64,000 bases of DNA from Paraspadella gotoi (taxonomy: Eukaryota > Chaetognatha). Shown piece after piece: positions 23,085 through 34,267 of the stretch. A program made the position numbers and the translations under genes. Each line of letters opens with the position of its first letter. The first letter of the stretch is position 1. Under the pieces are notes generated by a model, which worked only from the letters and a program-made list of their open reading frames with translations, ran no database searches and was not told the DNA's origin. The DNA lies in contig JBJCIZ010000028.1 in the NCBI GenBank assembly GCA_051294375.1, forward strand, positions 329,108-393,107. The letters run 5' to 3'.

Positions 23085-25200
23085 TTCATTAAAAATTATT
23101 TTCAAATCCTCATCCCTCATTAAGTGGGTCATAACAAGTTAACTTATAACAGTTTAATAACGAAGGAAAAATTACCATGTATACAAAGCTAGAAGATTTT
23201 TTGTCGGTAATCTGCCTTATAAGCAGATCCCGACTCTATAATTCACTTTGTCGGTCCGTCGGTCCGCCCCCTCAATCTTGTCGGGCATTCACATTATATC
23301 ATATCAGAATATTGAATATTATAAATTATGTGCAAAAAAAAACGGTGAGTAAAATATTTAGCAATTTTATGAAAATTACTTATATTTTGGAATCATTTAA
23401 ATATTAATTTATATAAACATATTTTTATTTTTTTATGATGAAAAACGGGTTTAATTCTTCGTTTTAGCTATATTTTAATTAACAAAAATGAACTTCACAG
23501 CTTCTTTGCATATCGAATTTGCCATTTTCAATTTTTTCATCTAATTGTAAGAATCTCAATTTACGGTATCTTAATCATTTTTCTCGCATCCCTAAGAGGA
23601 TTTTCTATTAAAATAACAAAAACTTTTTAAAATCTACCCAAAAATGTTCATAAAATTAAAAAAATTTTTTCTTCGGTAAAACTAGATTTTCAAGAGAAAA
23701 AATTTTTTAAAGTGTAAGCGTAAATTTCTACAACCCAAATTTTTAACTTAAAACTGATTTTTTTTACAGTAAGTCAATTTCTACTTCTTATGTTTAATTC
23801 TTTTTTGTTGCAAGTACGTACTTGGAGCTGTAGCACTAATAAGTCTAAAAATAAACTACTCTACACATTTTCACAGAAGGGTTTATGCTTTTATTGAGTT
23901 TTATGAGTTAAAAAAACTTATCGATTATTTCAATTTGACTTTTTAGTTTATTTAAGTTTATATCATTTAAAAGAGTTGCCCCCTATTTTCTCGGAATCTC
24001 TGAAAAAAAATTCAAATCAAATTAAAAACAGTAAGCATTTTTTAAGACTTCGGAGTTGAACAAATTCATCATTCACATCCCGTCTTGTGTATGTTTTGGT
24101 GATCTTGCCAAAGTATGAGTAAAGAATTTATCTCTCTCTTTCATTAAAATATTTTTCAAATCCTCATCCCTCATTAAGTGCGTCATAACAAGTTATAACT
24201 TATAACAAGTTATAATAACGAAGGAAAATACCATTATACAAAGTAGAAGATTTTTTTGTCGGATCTGCTTATAAGCAGATCCCGACTCATAATTCACTTT
24301 GTCGGTCCGTCGGTCCGCCCCCTCAATCTTGTCGGGCATTCACATATATCATATCAGAATATCGAATTATTATAAATTATGCAAAAAAAACGTGAGTAAT
24401 AATATTTAGCAATTTTTATGAAAATACTTATATTTTAGAATCATTAAATATTTAATTTATATAAACATATTTTTTTATATTTTTATGGATGAAAACGGGT
24501 TTAAATTCTTCGTTTTAGCTATATTTAATTAACAAAAATGAACTTCACCAGCTTTCTTTGATATCGAATTTTGCCATTTTTTTTTCAATTTTTCAATCTA
24601 AAATTGTAGAAATCTCAATTTACGGTATCTTAATCATTTTCTCGCATCCCGTAAGAGGATTTCTTCTATTAAAATAACAAAAACTTTTTAAAATCTACCC
24701 AAAAATGTTCATAAAATTAAAAAAATTTTTTCTTCGGTAAAACTAGATTTTCAAGAGAAAAAATTTTTTAAAGTGTAAGCGTAAATTTCTACAACCCAAA
24801 TTTTTAACTTAAAACTGATTTTTTTTACAGTAAGTCAATTTCTACTTCTTATGTTTAATTCTTTTTTGTTGCAAGTACGTACTTGGAGCTGTAGCACTAA
24901 TAAGTCTAAAAATAAACTACTCTACACATTTTCACAGAAGGGTTTATGCTTTTATTGAGTTTTATGAGTTAAAAAAACTTATCGATTATTTCAATTTGAC
25001 TTTTTAGTTTATTTAAGTTTATATCATTTAAAAGAGTTGCCCCCTATTTTCTCGGAATCTCTGAAAAAAAATTCAAATCAAATTAAAAACAGTAAGCATT
25101 TTTTAAGACTTCGGAGTTGAACAAATTCATCATTCACATCCCGTCTTGTGTATGTTTTGGTGATCTTGCCAAAGTATGAGTAAAGAATTTATCTCTCTCT
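23085..25200. repeat. Tandem direct duplication of about 1.05 kb, cut by a 413-N gap
   Basis: 23085-24139 is repeated at 24140-25200. The last 550 bp or so are virtually identical, and the first 450 bp differ by small indels. Both copies carry the inverted GGATCTGCTTATAAGCAGAT palindrome and the GTCGGTCCGTCGGTCCGCCC signature (23190-23330 and 24250-24370). No gene is seen. The 413 N at 25201-25613 follow directly, so further copies may be missing. Confidence 0.85.
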
Positions 25201-25613
25201 NNNNNNNNNNNNNNNNNNNNNNNNNNNNNNNNNNNNNNNNNNNNNNNNNNNNNNNNNNNNNNNNNNNNNNNNNNNNNNNNNNNNNNNNNNNNNNNNNNNN
25301 NNNNNNNNNNNNNNNNNNNNNNNNNNNNNNNNNNNNNNNNNNNNNNNNNNNNNNNNNNNNNNNNNNNNNNNNNNNNNNNNNNNNNNNNNNNNNNNNNNNN
25401 NNNNNNNNNNNNNNNNNNNNNNNNNNNNNNNNNNNNNNNNNNNNNNNNNNNNNNNNNNNNNNNNNNNNNNNNNNNNNNNNNNNNNNNNNNNNNNNNNNNN
25501 NNNNNNNNNNNNNNNNNNNNNNNNNNNNNNNNNNNNNNNNNNNNNNNNNNNNNNNNNNNNNNNNNNNNNNNNNNNNNNNNNNNNNNNNNNNNNNNNNNNN
25601 NNNNNNNNNNNNN

Positions 25614-25724
25614 TAATTATAATTTGAATTGAGTGATCCCGGACCTTAAACGGAAAAATTATATATAATAATAATATATAATAATAATAATATAATTTAT
25701 ATTATATATTATATATTATAATTA

Positions 25725-25756
<32 letters not shown>

Positions 25757-25880
25757 TAATTTTTATATTGGTTGTACCAATTTCATATATTAATAATCAA
25801 TAATATTCAATTAGAATTTTATAAATATGGCCACCCGCTGGCATGAATTAATGATGGCCAGGAAATCTGGGGTTCAAGAC
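25614..25880. other. AT-rich DNA with (TAA)n/(TATA)n and a MITE right end
   Basis: ATAATAATA and TATATTATA runs occur, then the MITE terminus TTGGTTGTACCAATTTCAT at about 25767-25785. Confidence 0.6.
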
Positions 25881-26525
25881 GACAATGCCATCGAAACTTG
25901 ATTTCCAGCTTAATCACACACTTTCCTACCCACATAAAAAATTTCAAGTCAATTGCTCCATCCACTCATGAGTAATTGGCGTTCAAATATTGAAATATAT
26001 TTTTTGTTTAGCTCAGTCGGTAGAGCACAGGACTTGTGGTCGTGGGTTCGAGCCCCACATTGGGCGCCACTCTGAAAAGGTATCCTAACCGAAAGTAGTC
26101 ACGAGAATGCGGGAAAATAATATATTGACGTCAGGAAAATCTATACGGCGACAAAATCATGAGGGTAAAAAAAGGGGAGAAACTAGTAGGAGAAGAGAGA
26201 GAAGGTGAACTGAATCTCGTGAGGTGAATGAGAAGGTCTATCTCCTTTTTATACTGCTATTTAAACTCATTTCCACTCGCACGATTCCATCGAAACTTCA
26301 GATCCAGCTCAATTACACACTTCCCTACCCACAAACAAAATTTCATCTCAATCCATCCATCCCATCACGAATAATTAGAGTTTTTTGCTAAGCTGGGACG
26401 GACGGACGGACGGACAACATTTTTTTGCCTAATTTATCATAATTCGATGTTCTGACATGATATAAGTGAATACCCGACAAGATTAAGGGGTGAATTATAG
26501 AGTCGGGATCTGCTGATAAAAATTA
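25880..26525 (+). repeat. Interspersed repeat family member interrupted by a tRNA-Lys-like fragment
   Basis: It carries the family words ATTTCCAGCTTAATCACACA, ACTCATTTCCACTCGCACG, GACGGACGGACGGAC and GAATTATAGAGTCGGGATC. Compared with the copy at 29085, about 230 bp including the tRNA-like piece are inserted between the two sub-repeats. Confidence 0.65.
26006..26069 (+). tRNA. tRNA-Lys(CTT)-like pseudogene lacking the anticodon
   Basis: TTAGCTCAGTCGGTAGAGCA (D arm, A box), ACAGGACT, then TGTGGTCGTGGGTTCGAGCC (extra and T arms, B box) and CACATTGGGCG followed by CCA. Compared with animal tRNA-Lys(CTT), the 5' acceptor strand is missing and about eight bases covering the anticodon and part of its stem are deleted. 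It cannot decode. The trailing CCA suggests retroposition of a mature tRNA or tRNA-primed reverse transcription. Confidence 0.65.
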
Positions 26526-27370
26526 TAATCGTTGTAATTTGTACATTAAGGCGTAGTGAAAGTTGCGGATAAAAATTCATGAACAGTTTTGTACTAAAGA
26601 ACATTGATTTTTAAACAATTTTTTTTAAATCTCTTAATTTTTGCATACGCCCATATTTATACATAGTACTTACCATAGAAAATGTCTAAATTTTAAAATA
26701 GTTTTTTTTTATTTTGAAAGCCAATTCGAATTCCTCATAAAAGTTGATAAAAGAAAATATAAGTCTTAATCAAAAATTCTCTCATTAAGTTAGCTAAAAA
26801 TTAAAAAAACTAAATTTTTTTTTACTAGAAATCAAATTATAGAGTTAACTATAACAGTTTATTTTAAGATTTTGACCCATCTAAATGAATAATTTCTAAT
26901 AAATGAGTTATATTTCCTTTTATCAACGTTTTCGTAAAAATAGTTCATAATAATTTTATTTTTATTTTAGAGAATATTCACAGGTACAAGCCAGTTCATT
27001 GAATCTACTATTCGAATTATTGATGCAAACTTAGATATTAATATTTTTGCTACGCTTTATTATACATCAATCAAAAACAACGAAAAGAAAAGCAATTATC
27101 CAAATCATTATAAATATATAAACAAGTTTGAGCAACCAATGTCGGATCCGCCTAGGCGCCTATGATAATTTAGTGATAAGCACATATACAGTTGTTAAGT
27201 TATGATGAGTCTTTTAAGTCATCACATATTACAACTGATCATAACATAAAACCAAAAATTCCTAGTATAGTGATCTTGCCAGAAACAAGTTTGAGCAAAC
27301 AATGTCGAATCTGCCTACAATAATTAAGTGGTAATCTGCTAATCAGATGATTAATCACAATATTTTTTTA
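26526..27370. other. AT-rich intergenic DNA
   Basis: No gene is seen. 27125-27300 is an inverted relative of 19725-19870 (words GTTTGAGCAAACAATGTCG and GATCTTGCCA). Confidence 0.6.
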
Positions 27371-27377
27371 AATTTTT

Positions 27378-27725
27378 TTGAACTCGCATAATTTTTTCAA
27401 CTCGCATAATTTTTTCCACGCACATAATTTTTCAACTCATCATTTTTTCAATTTACATTATTTTTACAATTCACATCGTTTTTTCAACTCGCATCATTTT
27501 TTCCACGCACATAACTTTTTCAGCTCATCATTTTTTCAATTTACATCATTTTTACAATTCGCATCATTTTTTTTAACTTGCATCATTTTTTCAACTTGCA
27601 TCATTTTTTCAACTTGCATCATTTTTTCAACTTGCATAATTTCTTCAACTTGCATATTTTTTTCAACTTGCATAATTTTTTCAACTTGCATAATTTTTTT
27701 AAATTGTATTATTTTTTCAAATTAA
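27378..27725. repeat. 17-18-bp minisatellite (TTTTTTCAACTTGCATCA)
   Basis: About 19 units are present. The left half is more varied (CACGCACATAA, CAATTTACATCA) and the right half nearly uniform. The open frame over it is a His/Phe/Ile-rich artefact of the repeat. Confidence 0.85.
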
Positions 27726-27782
27726 TTAATTAATTAATTAATTAAAACATTTATTAGTAATCATAAATAAAAGATTCAAGTA

Positions 27783-28768
27783 CCATCTTGGAAAATGAAT
27801 AAGTCGCCAAACTTCTTGATCATTTTTAAACACCTTCCTAACATAATCGAAAGAAAAAAATTATATTTCCAGAAAGCTTGGCGATTTCTGATCAAATGGA
27901 GCCGGTTTATGTTAGATTATGATTAAAATTGCCGTCAGGGCAGAGGAAAGAAAAGAAGGAGATCGAAAAAAATTTGCTTTCTTTGGCGTATTTTAGATTT
28001 TAATAATTTTTTTCCTTCTTTTTTTTTATTTTACACTGTATTTTTTTATTATGCCTCAATGTTGGCATTTTACAAGTGATCAACCTGCATCTATAATTGA
28101 ATTGCACAAAGTGGGTATCAAGAATACTTCCATATCTAAGCAGCTAAGAGTGAATCTTCGAAGTGTGCAGCGGCGTCGGCGAAGCATTGCATCCTAATTG
28201 CATATTGCAGACGGTTAAGCAGCAACCGAAGGTCATGGTGTTCGGTGCAATCTCTTCCCGTGCCAAGTCAAAGTTAATCTTCATTTCGGGACACATTGAT
28301 GGCGCAAAATACAGAGAAATTCTGGAGGAAGCGAAGATAAAAGAATTCGTCCGAGGTGGAGTTTTTATGGAAGACAATGCCCCTCCGCATCGAGCCAAGA
28401 AGAAAAAAGAGTGGCATTGCCGAAATGGGGTTAAACTTCTACCTGACTGACCTGGGAACTCTTCGGATTTCAATCCGATCAAAAATGTGTGGTCAGAGAT
28501 GAAAAATCTTCGACTGGTAGATAACGAACGTCCACACATCTCTGCAAGCCATGAAACGACTTATCAAAAAGTTTGGGATAACTCCTCCTTGGAATACCTG
28601 CATTGCTCTATGAGTCAATGCACGAACAGAATAAATGAAGGTTGTGAAGAGCGAAGGGAGTTCACACTACATAATTGGATACCCATTTTATCTGTTATAT
28701 TTAAATTTTTAATATACAATTAACTTCAATTTTAAAATTTGGCGACTTATTCATGTTTCCAAGCTTGG
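27783..28768 (+). mobile_element. Tc1/mariner element with intact ends and internally deleted transposase
   Basis: Inverted ends at 27783-27811 (CCATCTTGGAAAATGAATAA...) and 28738-28768 match over about 28 bp with small indels. Each is bordered by the TA target duplication typical of this superfamily (27781-27782 and 28769-28770). The element is 986 bp, against about 1.3 kb for a full mariner. Confidence 0.9.
28051..28710 (+). pseudogene. Tc1/mariner transposase, deleted and frameshifted
   Basis: The ATG at 28051 opens an N-terminal helix-turn-helix piece (HKVGIKNTSISKQLRVNLRSVQRRRR), which stops near 28197. In another frame, 28200-28447 gives the catalytic core: VMVFGAISSRAKSKLIF, then FMEDNAPPHRA with the second catalytic Asp. 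A TGA follows LLPD at 28448. Readable sequence beyond it includes PGNSSDFNPIKNVWSEMK (third acidic residue) and a C-terminal KVW..LEYL region to about 28710. About 100 residues between the DNA-binding and catalytic parts are missing, including the first catalytic Asp. It cannot encode an active enzyme but keeps the ends an active relative would need. Confidence 0.85.
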
Positions 28769-28770
28769 TA

Positions 28771-29560
28771 AATGTGACTTATGTTTTTTCATGTTAACTC
28801 TCGTATTTTCACTGGAACAATTCGTCAAAACTTTTATATCTAGCTTCTTCACACACTTTTCCTTTTCAATCTATTACATTCAATTATGATTAATTTGGGA
28901 GTAATTATGGGTTATAAGTAACCATTGCAGGACTAACAAGATCGTGATGAAAGCAAAAAGATTCAAGTTTAAATGTGACTCATTTTTTTTAATTTAAACG
29001 CATTTTAAAACTCGTACGTTTCCACTGAAACTTTGTATCAAGCTTAAAATAAGTAAAAATATTTTAGTAAATGCAACTTATGTTCTTTCCATTTAAACTC
29101 ATTTCCACTCGCACGATTCCATCAAAACTTGATTTCCAGCTCAATCACACACTTTCCTACCCAAATACAAAATTTCAAGTCAATCGCCCCATCCACTCTT
29201 GAGTAATTGGTGTTCAAATAGTGAAATTTATTTTTTTATTTTTTCCATTTAAACTCATTTCCACTCGGACGATTCCATCGAAACTTCATATACAGCTCAA
29301 TCACACACTTCCCTACAAATACACAAAATTTCATTCCAATCCATCCATCCAATCACAAGTAATTGGTGTTTTTTGCTAAGGTGGGACGGACGGACGGACA
29401 GACGGACATCATTTTTTTTTGCTTAATTTATCATAATTTGATGTTCTGACAGGATAAAAGTTAGTGCCCGACAATATGGAGGGGGCGGACCGATGGACCG
29501 ACAAAGTGAATTATAGAGTCGGGATCTGCTGATAAGCTGATCCGACTAAAAATTATGATC
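28771..29560 (+). repeat. Interspersed repeat family, most complete copy at 29085-29550
   Basis: A diverged copy at about 28800-28900 is followed by a fuller one. The fuller copy has two sub-repeats (ACTCATTTCCACTC, CACACACTT.CCTAC), then GACGGACGGACAGACGGAC, TTGATGTTCTGACA, GGGGGCGGACCGATGGACC and GAATTATAGAGTCGGGATCT ending in GATCCGAC. No coding potential is seen. Confidence 0.7.
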
Positions 29561-29739
29561 ATCGCAGAGGAATTGAACCTAAAAGTAGGAATCTGATCAG
29601 CGACGCGAGAAGAAATTACAAGAATCTCTCGAGTTACGGATCCGATTCCATTGTATAAATAGCTCTTGTTTTTCCATGTCGATTCATTTTTTCTCTGAAA
29701 ATTGTCTCCGTTTTCACTGTCTGTTTTCGAGTAAATAAA

Positions 29740-29905
29740 TCCACAAGTTAAAAAAATGATGCAAGTTGAAAAAATTATATAAGTTAAAAAAATGATAAAC
29801 GCTAAAAAAATGATAAAAGCTAAAAAAATAATGCAAGCTAAAAAATTGATACAAGCTGAAAAATAATACAAGTTGAAAAAATGAAAAAATGATGCAACTT
29901 TAAAA
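29740..29905. repeat. TGATGCAAGTTGAAAAAA minisatellite (inverse of 27378-27725)
   Basis: About nine diverged units are the reverse complement of the minisatellite on the other side of the mariner element, about 2 kb away. Confidence 0.8.
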
Positions 29906-30461
29906 AAATATTATTATTGCCGCAGTAACAGTTCAGTTTAAGCCTTTGAAAGCAATTGTATTGGCGCAGCCACTGGTTCAATTTTAACTCATTTCATTGA
30001 ACAGAGGTTGGGCAGATTAAATTTTATGTTAGAGCTATTAATATTGATAATATTTTAATTAATTTTTTTTTAAAGTACTGGAGGTTAAAGAAAAATTAAA
30101 TTTAAAAACATTGAAAGCCATTTTCAAAGCCAACTTTCTCCACTCATTATCATGATCAATATGAAATTTATACACATAAATGACTTTGGTATTTTTTATT
30201 AAACCTTCAAAATCTATAAAATAAGCTCTGGTTTGCAAATGGCAGCATTTTTCTCGCGGCTGGTTTAAAACTGTCACCCTGTATCGGTCGCTGACTTGGC
30301 TTTGACATTTTCCTTTACCAATTGACCTTTCTCGGTTCCATGATTCTCTCTCGTCAATCAATCAATAGCGACAACCATATTTATTCCTTACTTTCTAAAA
30401 CCACGCTTCAGTCACATCCGAATCAAGACTCCAGAATTCAACTTTGAATACCAAACGCAAG

Positions 30462-32366
30462 ATGAAGGCATTGAGAAAATTTGGAGTTGTCGTCACGACG
30501 CTTCTCGCTGTCGCCGATTTGACGACAGATTTGAAAACCATCGCCGATCATCTCTCTATCAACGAGCCCTTCTTTACTTCATTGGGCCTCTTATTTTTAG
30601 CAGTGTTCTTATCGCATTGCTTGATTTCAATGGTCTACAGTTTGGGGATCATTATGAAGCACCAAGAACATTTCGTCAACTTATGGAGTACTCCCTTGCG
30701 AAGAGCGTTGACCTTTCTCTTTCACCTTGTGGGATTGTCCATCGTTCCTGTCTCCTTTGATTTTTATCTCACTAGAAATTCCCCAAATTTACTAGTTTTG
30801 GAATTTAAAGAAAATCATGTTTTTAATTTAAATTTGATACAAGCTTTTCTCGAGTCATTTTTGCAATTGGTTCTTCAAATGGCATCAACAATTTTTATGA
30901 TGATCAAGATAAACAATGAACTGTGTCTGCCCAACTTGGAATCGCTAACAATAATAACTTTTGGGTTTAGGTTTAATCTGAGGGGATTAGTATTTAGTTA
31001 TCAAAAAACAAATGACAGCCTTGAAAATACTAATACAAGTGTTTTTGCGAGAGGGGCCTCACTTATGGTCGGTATTACGTTTGCAGATGGAAGATGACAA
31101 ATTATGGTCCTCTTGTCTCTATGGCCTTATCTAGTATGTCATTGGTCGGAATACTTGTCAAAGTGCGAGGCTCTAAAAAATTGATTTTTACAGAGAAAAG
31201 ACAACTAAGAGTGGTAAGCGCTTTTTTGGGAGCGTGCAAAGTACTTTGGGCCTTGGACTTGGCCTATACATGATTTTTTTAAACACCTTGCATTATTCTT
31301 TCACCTTTTTGATATTTGTTCCTTTTTTACTTTTACGAATTTTCACCCCATCGGAACTCGCGTACTTTGCCAAATTGATGTGGATTAACTACCGTTTTTT
31401 CGACAATCCATCGCGAATAAATATGGATGAAGATTCTTTTCAAAGAATTTGCGCTGTGTTTTTTAATTTGTTTATATTTTCACTTGGCTTGAATTACTGT
31501 CGCCTTGAAAATGTAATTCATACTCTTAAACTCACTTCGAATAATTGGTTATTTGTTAATGCCAATAGTAAATGGCATTCTGGTTTTCAGCTAATTTTAA
31601 CGGGTGGTTTACATGTAAATGCTATTGCATTCGGCAGTCAAACACAACAATTTGAAAGAAGTGTGAAGAATTATTATAGTTCTTTATTTCCAACACAACC
31701 AGTACATTGGAAGTCTATCCATTTTTGGTTTTATCACGGCAACAATACTTTATTTTTTTCTCTAAGATATAAACTCATACGTATTTTACTTTCAATTGAG
31801 GCGTTCTTTCATGTGATGGATACACTTATAATTTTAATTCCTAAAAGAATGGTTACGAAATATTTTTTAGCCTTGGAGTCCGTGTTTTTCTTTTTGGTTT
31901 ATATGTTTATTAAAACGCCTTCAAGGGAAAACAAAATAGATCACCCTCCTCCCCTTTAGTAGTTTGTAATTTTTTTCCATTAGCAGTTGTTTTTTCTATT
32001 TTATTGCTACTAAAAAAAATATTATCTTGCGCGAAAAGCAAAATGGTGTACTGGACGCTAATATTTTTGTCAATTATTTTTTCACTGTGCGTTCCATTTT
32101 TCTTCTTCTTGACAATCCAATACAGTTTCAACGTTGAAAGATATAAAAATATATTTGGCATTTGCTTAATGAATGGCTCCTACTTGGGGCCAGTCGCTCC
32201 ATTTACTAAACAAGAAATTATCACGAGGTTTTACTTAACATATGTTTTCCACGAAAACTATTTTTTCCTCCTTTGTCTTTCGTTTTTTCCTTTATTTAAC
32301 TCGCTCTTTGCTATCTCATTCAAAAAACGGAATAATGAGTTTTTAAAAGGTGGATTTTTATTCTGA
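30462..32366 (+). CDS. XK-related-like multi-pass membrane protein (frames shifted at about 31.1 and 31.27 kb)
   Basis: Possible plasma-membrane XK-related family protein; known family members act as lipid scramblases or partners of transporters. The ATG at 30462 opens 212 residues (to 31097) with hydrophobic spans, an Asp-rich start DLTTDLKTIADHL and the stretch IQAFLESFLQLVLQMASTIF, which resembles the FLE..PQLVLQ signature of XK-related proteins. The protein continues one frame over at 31090-31270 (YGPLVSMALSSMSLVGILV). It then continues in a third frame to 31959 (FLNTLHYSFTFLIFVPFLL, LMWINYRFFDNPSRI). A further hydrophobic frame at 32043-32366 (ATG at 32043) has the same character and is either the C-terminus or a separate short gene. 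The two shifts are single-base and may be sequencing errors or short introns. Family assignment rests on one motif and topology. Confidence 0.5.
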
Positions 32367-33300
32367 TGTTTTCATTGTTTTACACTTGTCTCTACATTTT
32401 ATCAAACTCTAATGGAAAAAGGGTTAGCGGTCGTGATGGAGAGGATATGAGAGAAGAGAGAGAAAGTTTCATCTTCTCTATGAATAGTGATTTGATGAGT
32501 TTTTGGGTGTGTTGTTCAACAACTACATTTGACTACATATCAATGCTTAATTGTTCATCTCTCCCAGGCAAATTGAATTATTCTGTTCCATATTTATACA
32601 ATTTTAGAAGCCAGAATGTTCAAAAAGTCACTGATTTTGCAAACTTACCTTGTATGATATTTTTAATTTTGCCGGCTCTCATTATTCTTTTACACTATTA
32701 AACACATTAAATAATTTTGCAAGATAATTGGAATGTTGTAAAAATTTTGTCGCTTAGACACTAGCTCCTGATAGTATGTAACGATTCTCATTGGCCTATA
32801 AAAACTAGGGATTTGTAGATATTCATTGTTGTTTATATTTAAGGTCAAACAAAATACAAATACAATATAATAATGTGAAACATTTCTACGGAGCCACGGC
32901 AAAGACTAAAACTTTCAAAGCGAGGAGAAACGAGGTACAATTTGTTTATATTTTACAAAGACTGAAGAGTGGTCATTCTAAAATACTGGGCCGAGATTTC
33001 TTTGGGTTGCACCAGAGTTTCTGACAATTTCATTTAAAATATTTTTCAAATCCTCATCCCTCATTAAGTCGGTCATAACAAGTTATAACAACGAAGGAAA
33101 ATACCATTATACAAAGTAGAAGAGTTTTTGTCGGATCTGCTTATAAGCAGATCCCGACTCTATAATTCAATTTGTCGGTCCATCGGTTATTAAAGATCAG
33201 AGTTGTTTGGCTTAATCTCAACTGGTAATTGAAAGGTAAGACTTTGTCATCGTCTTCTTCTGTCATTATCTAAAATGTGCTTAAATGTATCCTTTTGAAT
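32367..33300. other. 3' flank shared with 22.4-23.3 kb, then interspersed repeat end
   Basis: No convincing gene is seen. The end (33125-33190) carries the GGATCTGCTTATAAGCAGAT palindrome and TCTATAATTCAATTTGTCGG signature, then diverges. Confidence 0.6.
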
Positions 33301-34042
33301 TCTGATTGGAGGCTATCCTTATCAAGGGATATGATTACAAAAAAAGTTTATTAAACCTAATAATAAATCTAATAATACAAAACTTAAAAGCAATCCTAAA
33401 ACATTATAGAGCCAGGACCAGGCGAAGCCTGTTCTGGCTCGATAATAAATTAATTGTTCATTGGGTGAACAAATTCGGCCATCAAGGGAGTGGGCTGGAT
33501 GGATTGATGTATGCCACTTTATCAAGTCTTGAATGTGTAGGGGCAGCTGTACAAAGAGAATTGCACAAAGCACCAACGGTTGGCCAACACAGAGATCCGG
33601 GATGGGGAAATTAGGGAAGCTGGTGGTATATATAGTATATAGTACTACTATATATACACAATACTATTGGTACACAATATTGGTGGCCGGGACTAGGGCA
33701 GACTGCAGACCACCAGAGAGTCAAAATTTGGTAATTAATGTCACTATGTTGTCGGGAATGGACATCAAAGAGGCAGAAGACAATTGAATGTAAAGATAAT
33801 ATTTATGTTTTAGTTGCTACACTTTCTTACTGACTTTAAAAATGGCGACGATCGAAGTTTCAAAAGTTGTTTGTTTATTGTAATAAAAATGTGTGACGAG
33901 TTTAAAAGGGTTCAATTTTTTTGTAAACAAATAAGGATAAAACGTAAAAATATGGTTAATAATATAAACTAACGGTCTTAAAATCGTTCGACGTCGGAGG
34001 CCACTGGCACTGACTCGTAAACAAGTTTAAGTATTTTTAATC
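33301..34042. other. Unrecognised intergenic DNA with an imperfect hairpin
   Basis: A 102-codon open frame at 33306-33614 has no recognisable domain and starts at a weak context. An imperfect inverted repeat lies at 33409-33440 (GAGCCAGGACCAGGC / GCCTGTTCTGGCTC). Nothing else is supported. Confidence 0.4.
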
Positions 34043-34267
34043 TCATGTTTCGCTTTCATGTCGTTTTCCCATTGTCTTATCTTTCTTTTGGTCTTTGTTG
34101 GCATTTTTAGGATTTTGACTTTTTGACATTGCCAGAGAACAAAATTCCTCTTGTCCCCATGAAATTTTATTAAGTTCGGATTGAGAGGGAATTTGTTCAA
34201 CGATCATAGAGTTATTTTCAGCGTCGGAATTATTCATTAAATCATTTGCTTCTTTAATATTTTCCAT
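34043..34267 (-). CDS. Short acidic/Asn-Ser-rich ORF, unknown
   Basis: The ATG at 34267 opens 74 codons, starting MENIKEANDLMNNSDAENNS and ending in a Lys-rich tail (KDQKKDKTMGKRHESET). No domain, signal peptide or membrane span is visible. The composition resembles the leaders that precede the fingers in the two C2H2 genes of this window (acidic, Asn/Ser-rich, then basic), so it could be a first exon or a remnant of such a gene. It could also be chance. Confidence 0.3.
   Translation of the reverse strand: MENIKEANDLMNNSDAENNSMIVEQIPSQSELNKISWGQEEFCSLAMSKSQNPKNANKDQKKDKTMGKRHESET

Noticed and set aside
26006-26069. Functional tRNA gene
   Set aside because: The 5' acceptor strand and the anticodon are missing, so no cloverleaf can form.
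32366-32701. 111-codon frame after the XK-related-like gene
   Set aside because: It is poorly conserved in frame in the duplicate at 22.4 kb and has no domain. It is more likely 3' untranslated sequence.
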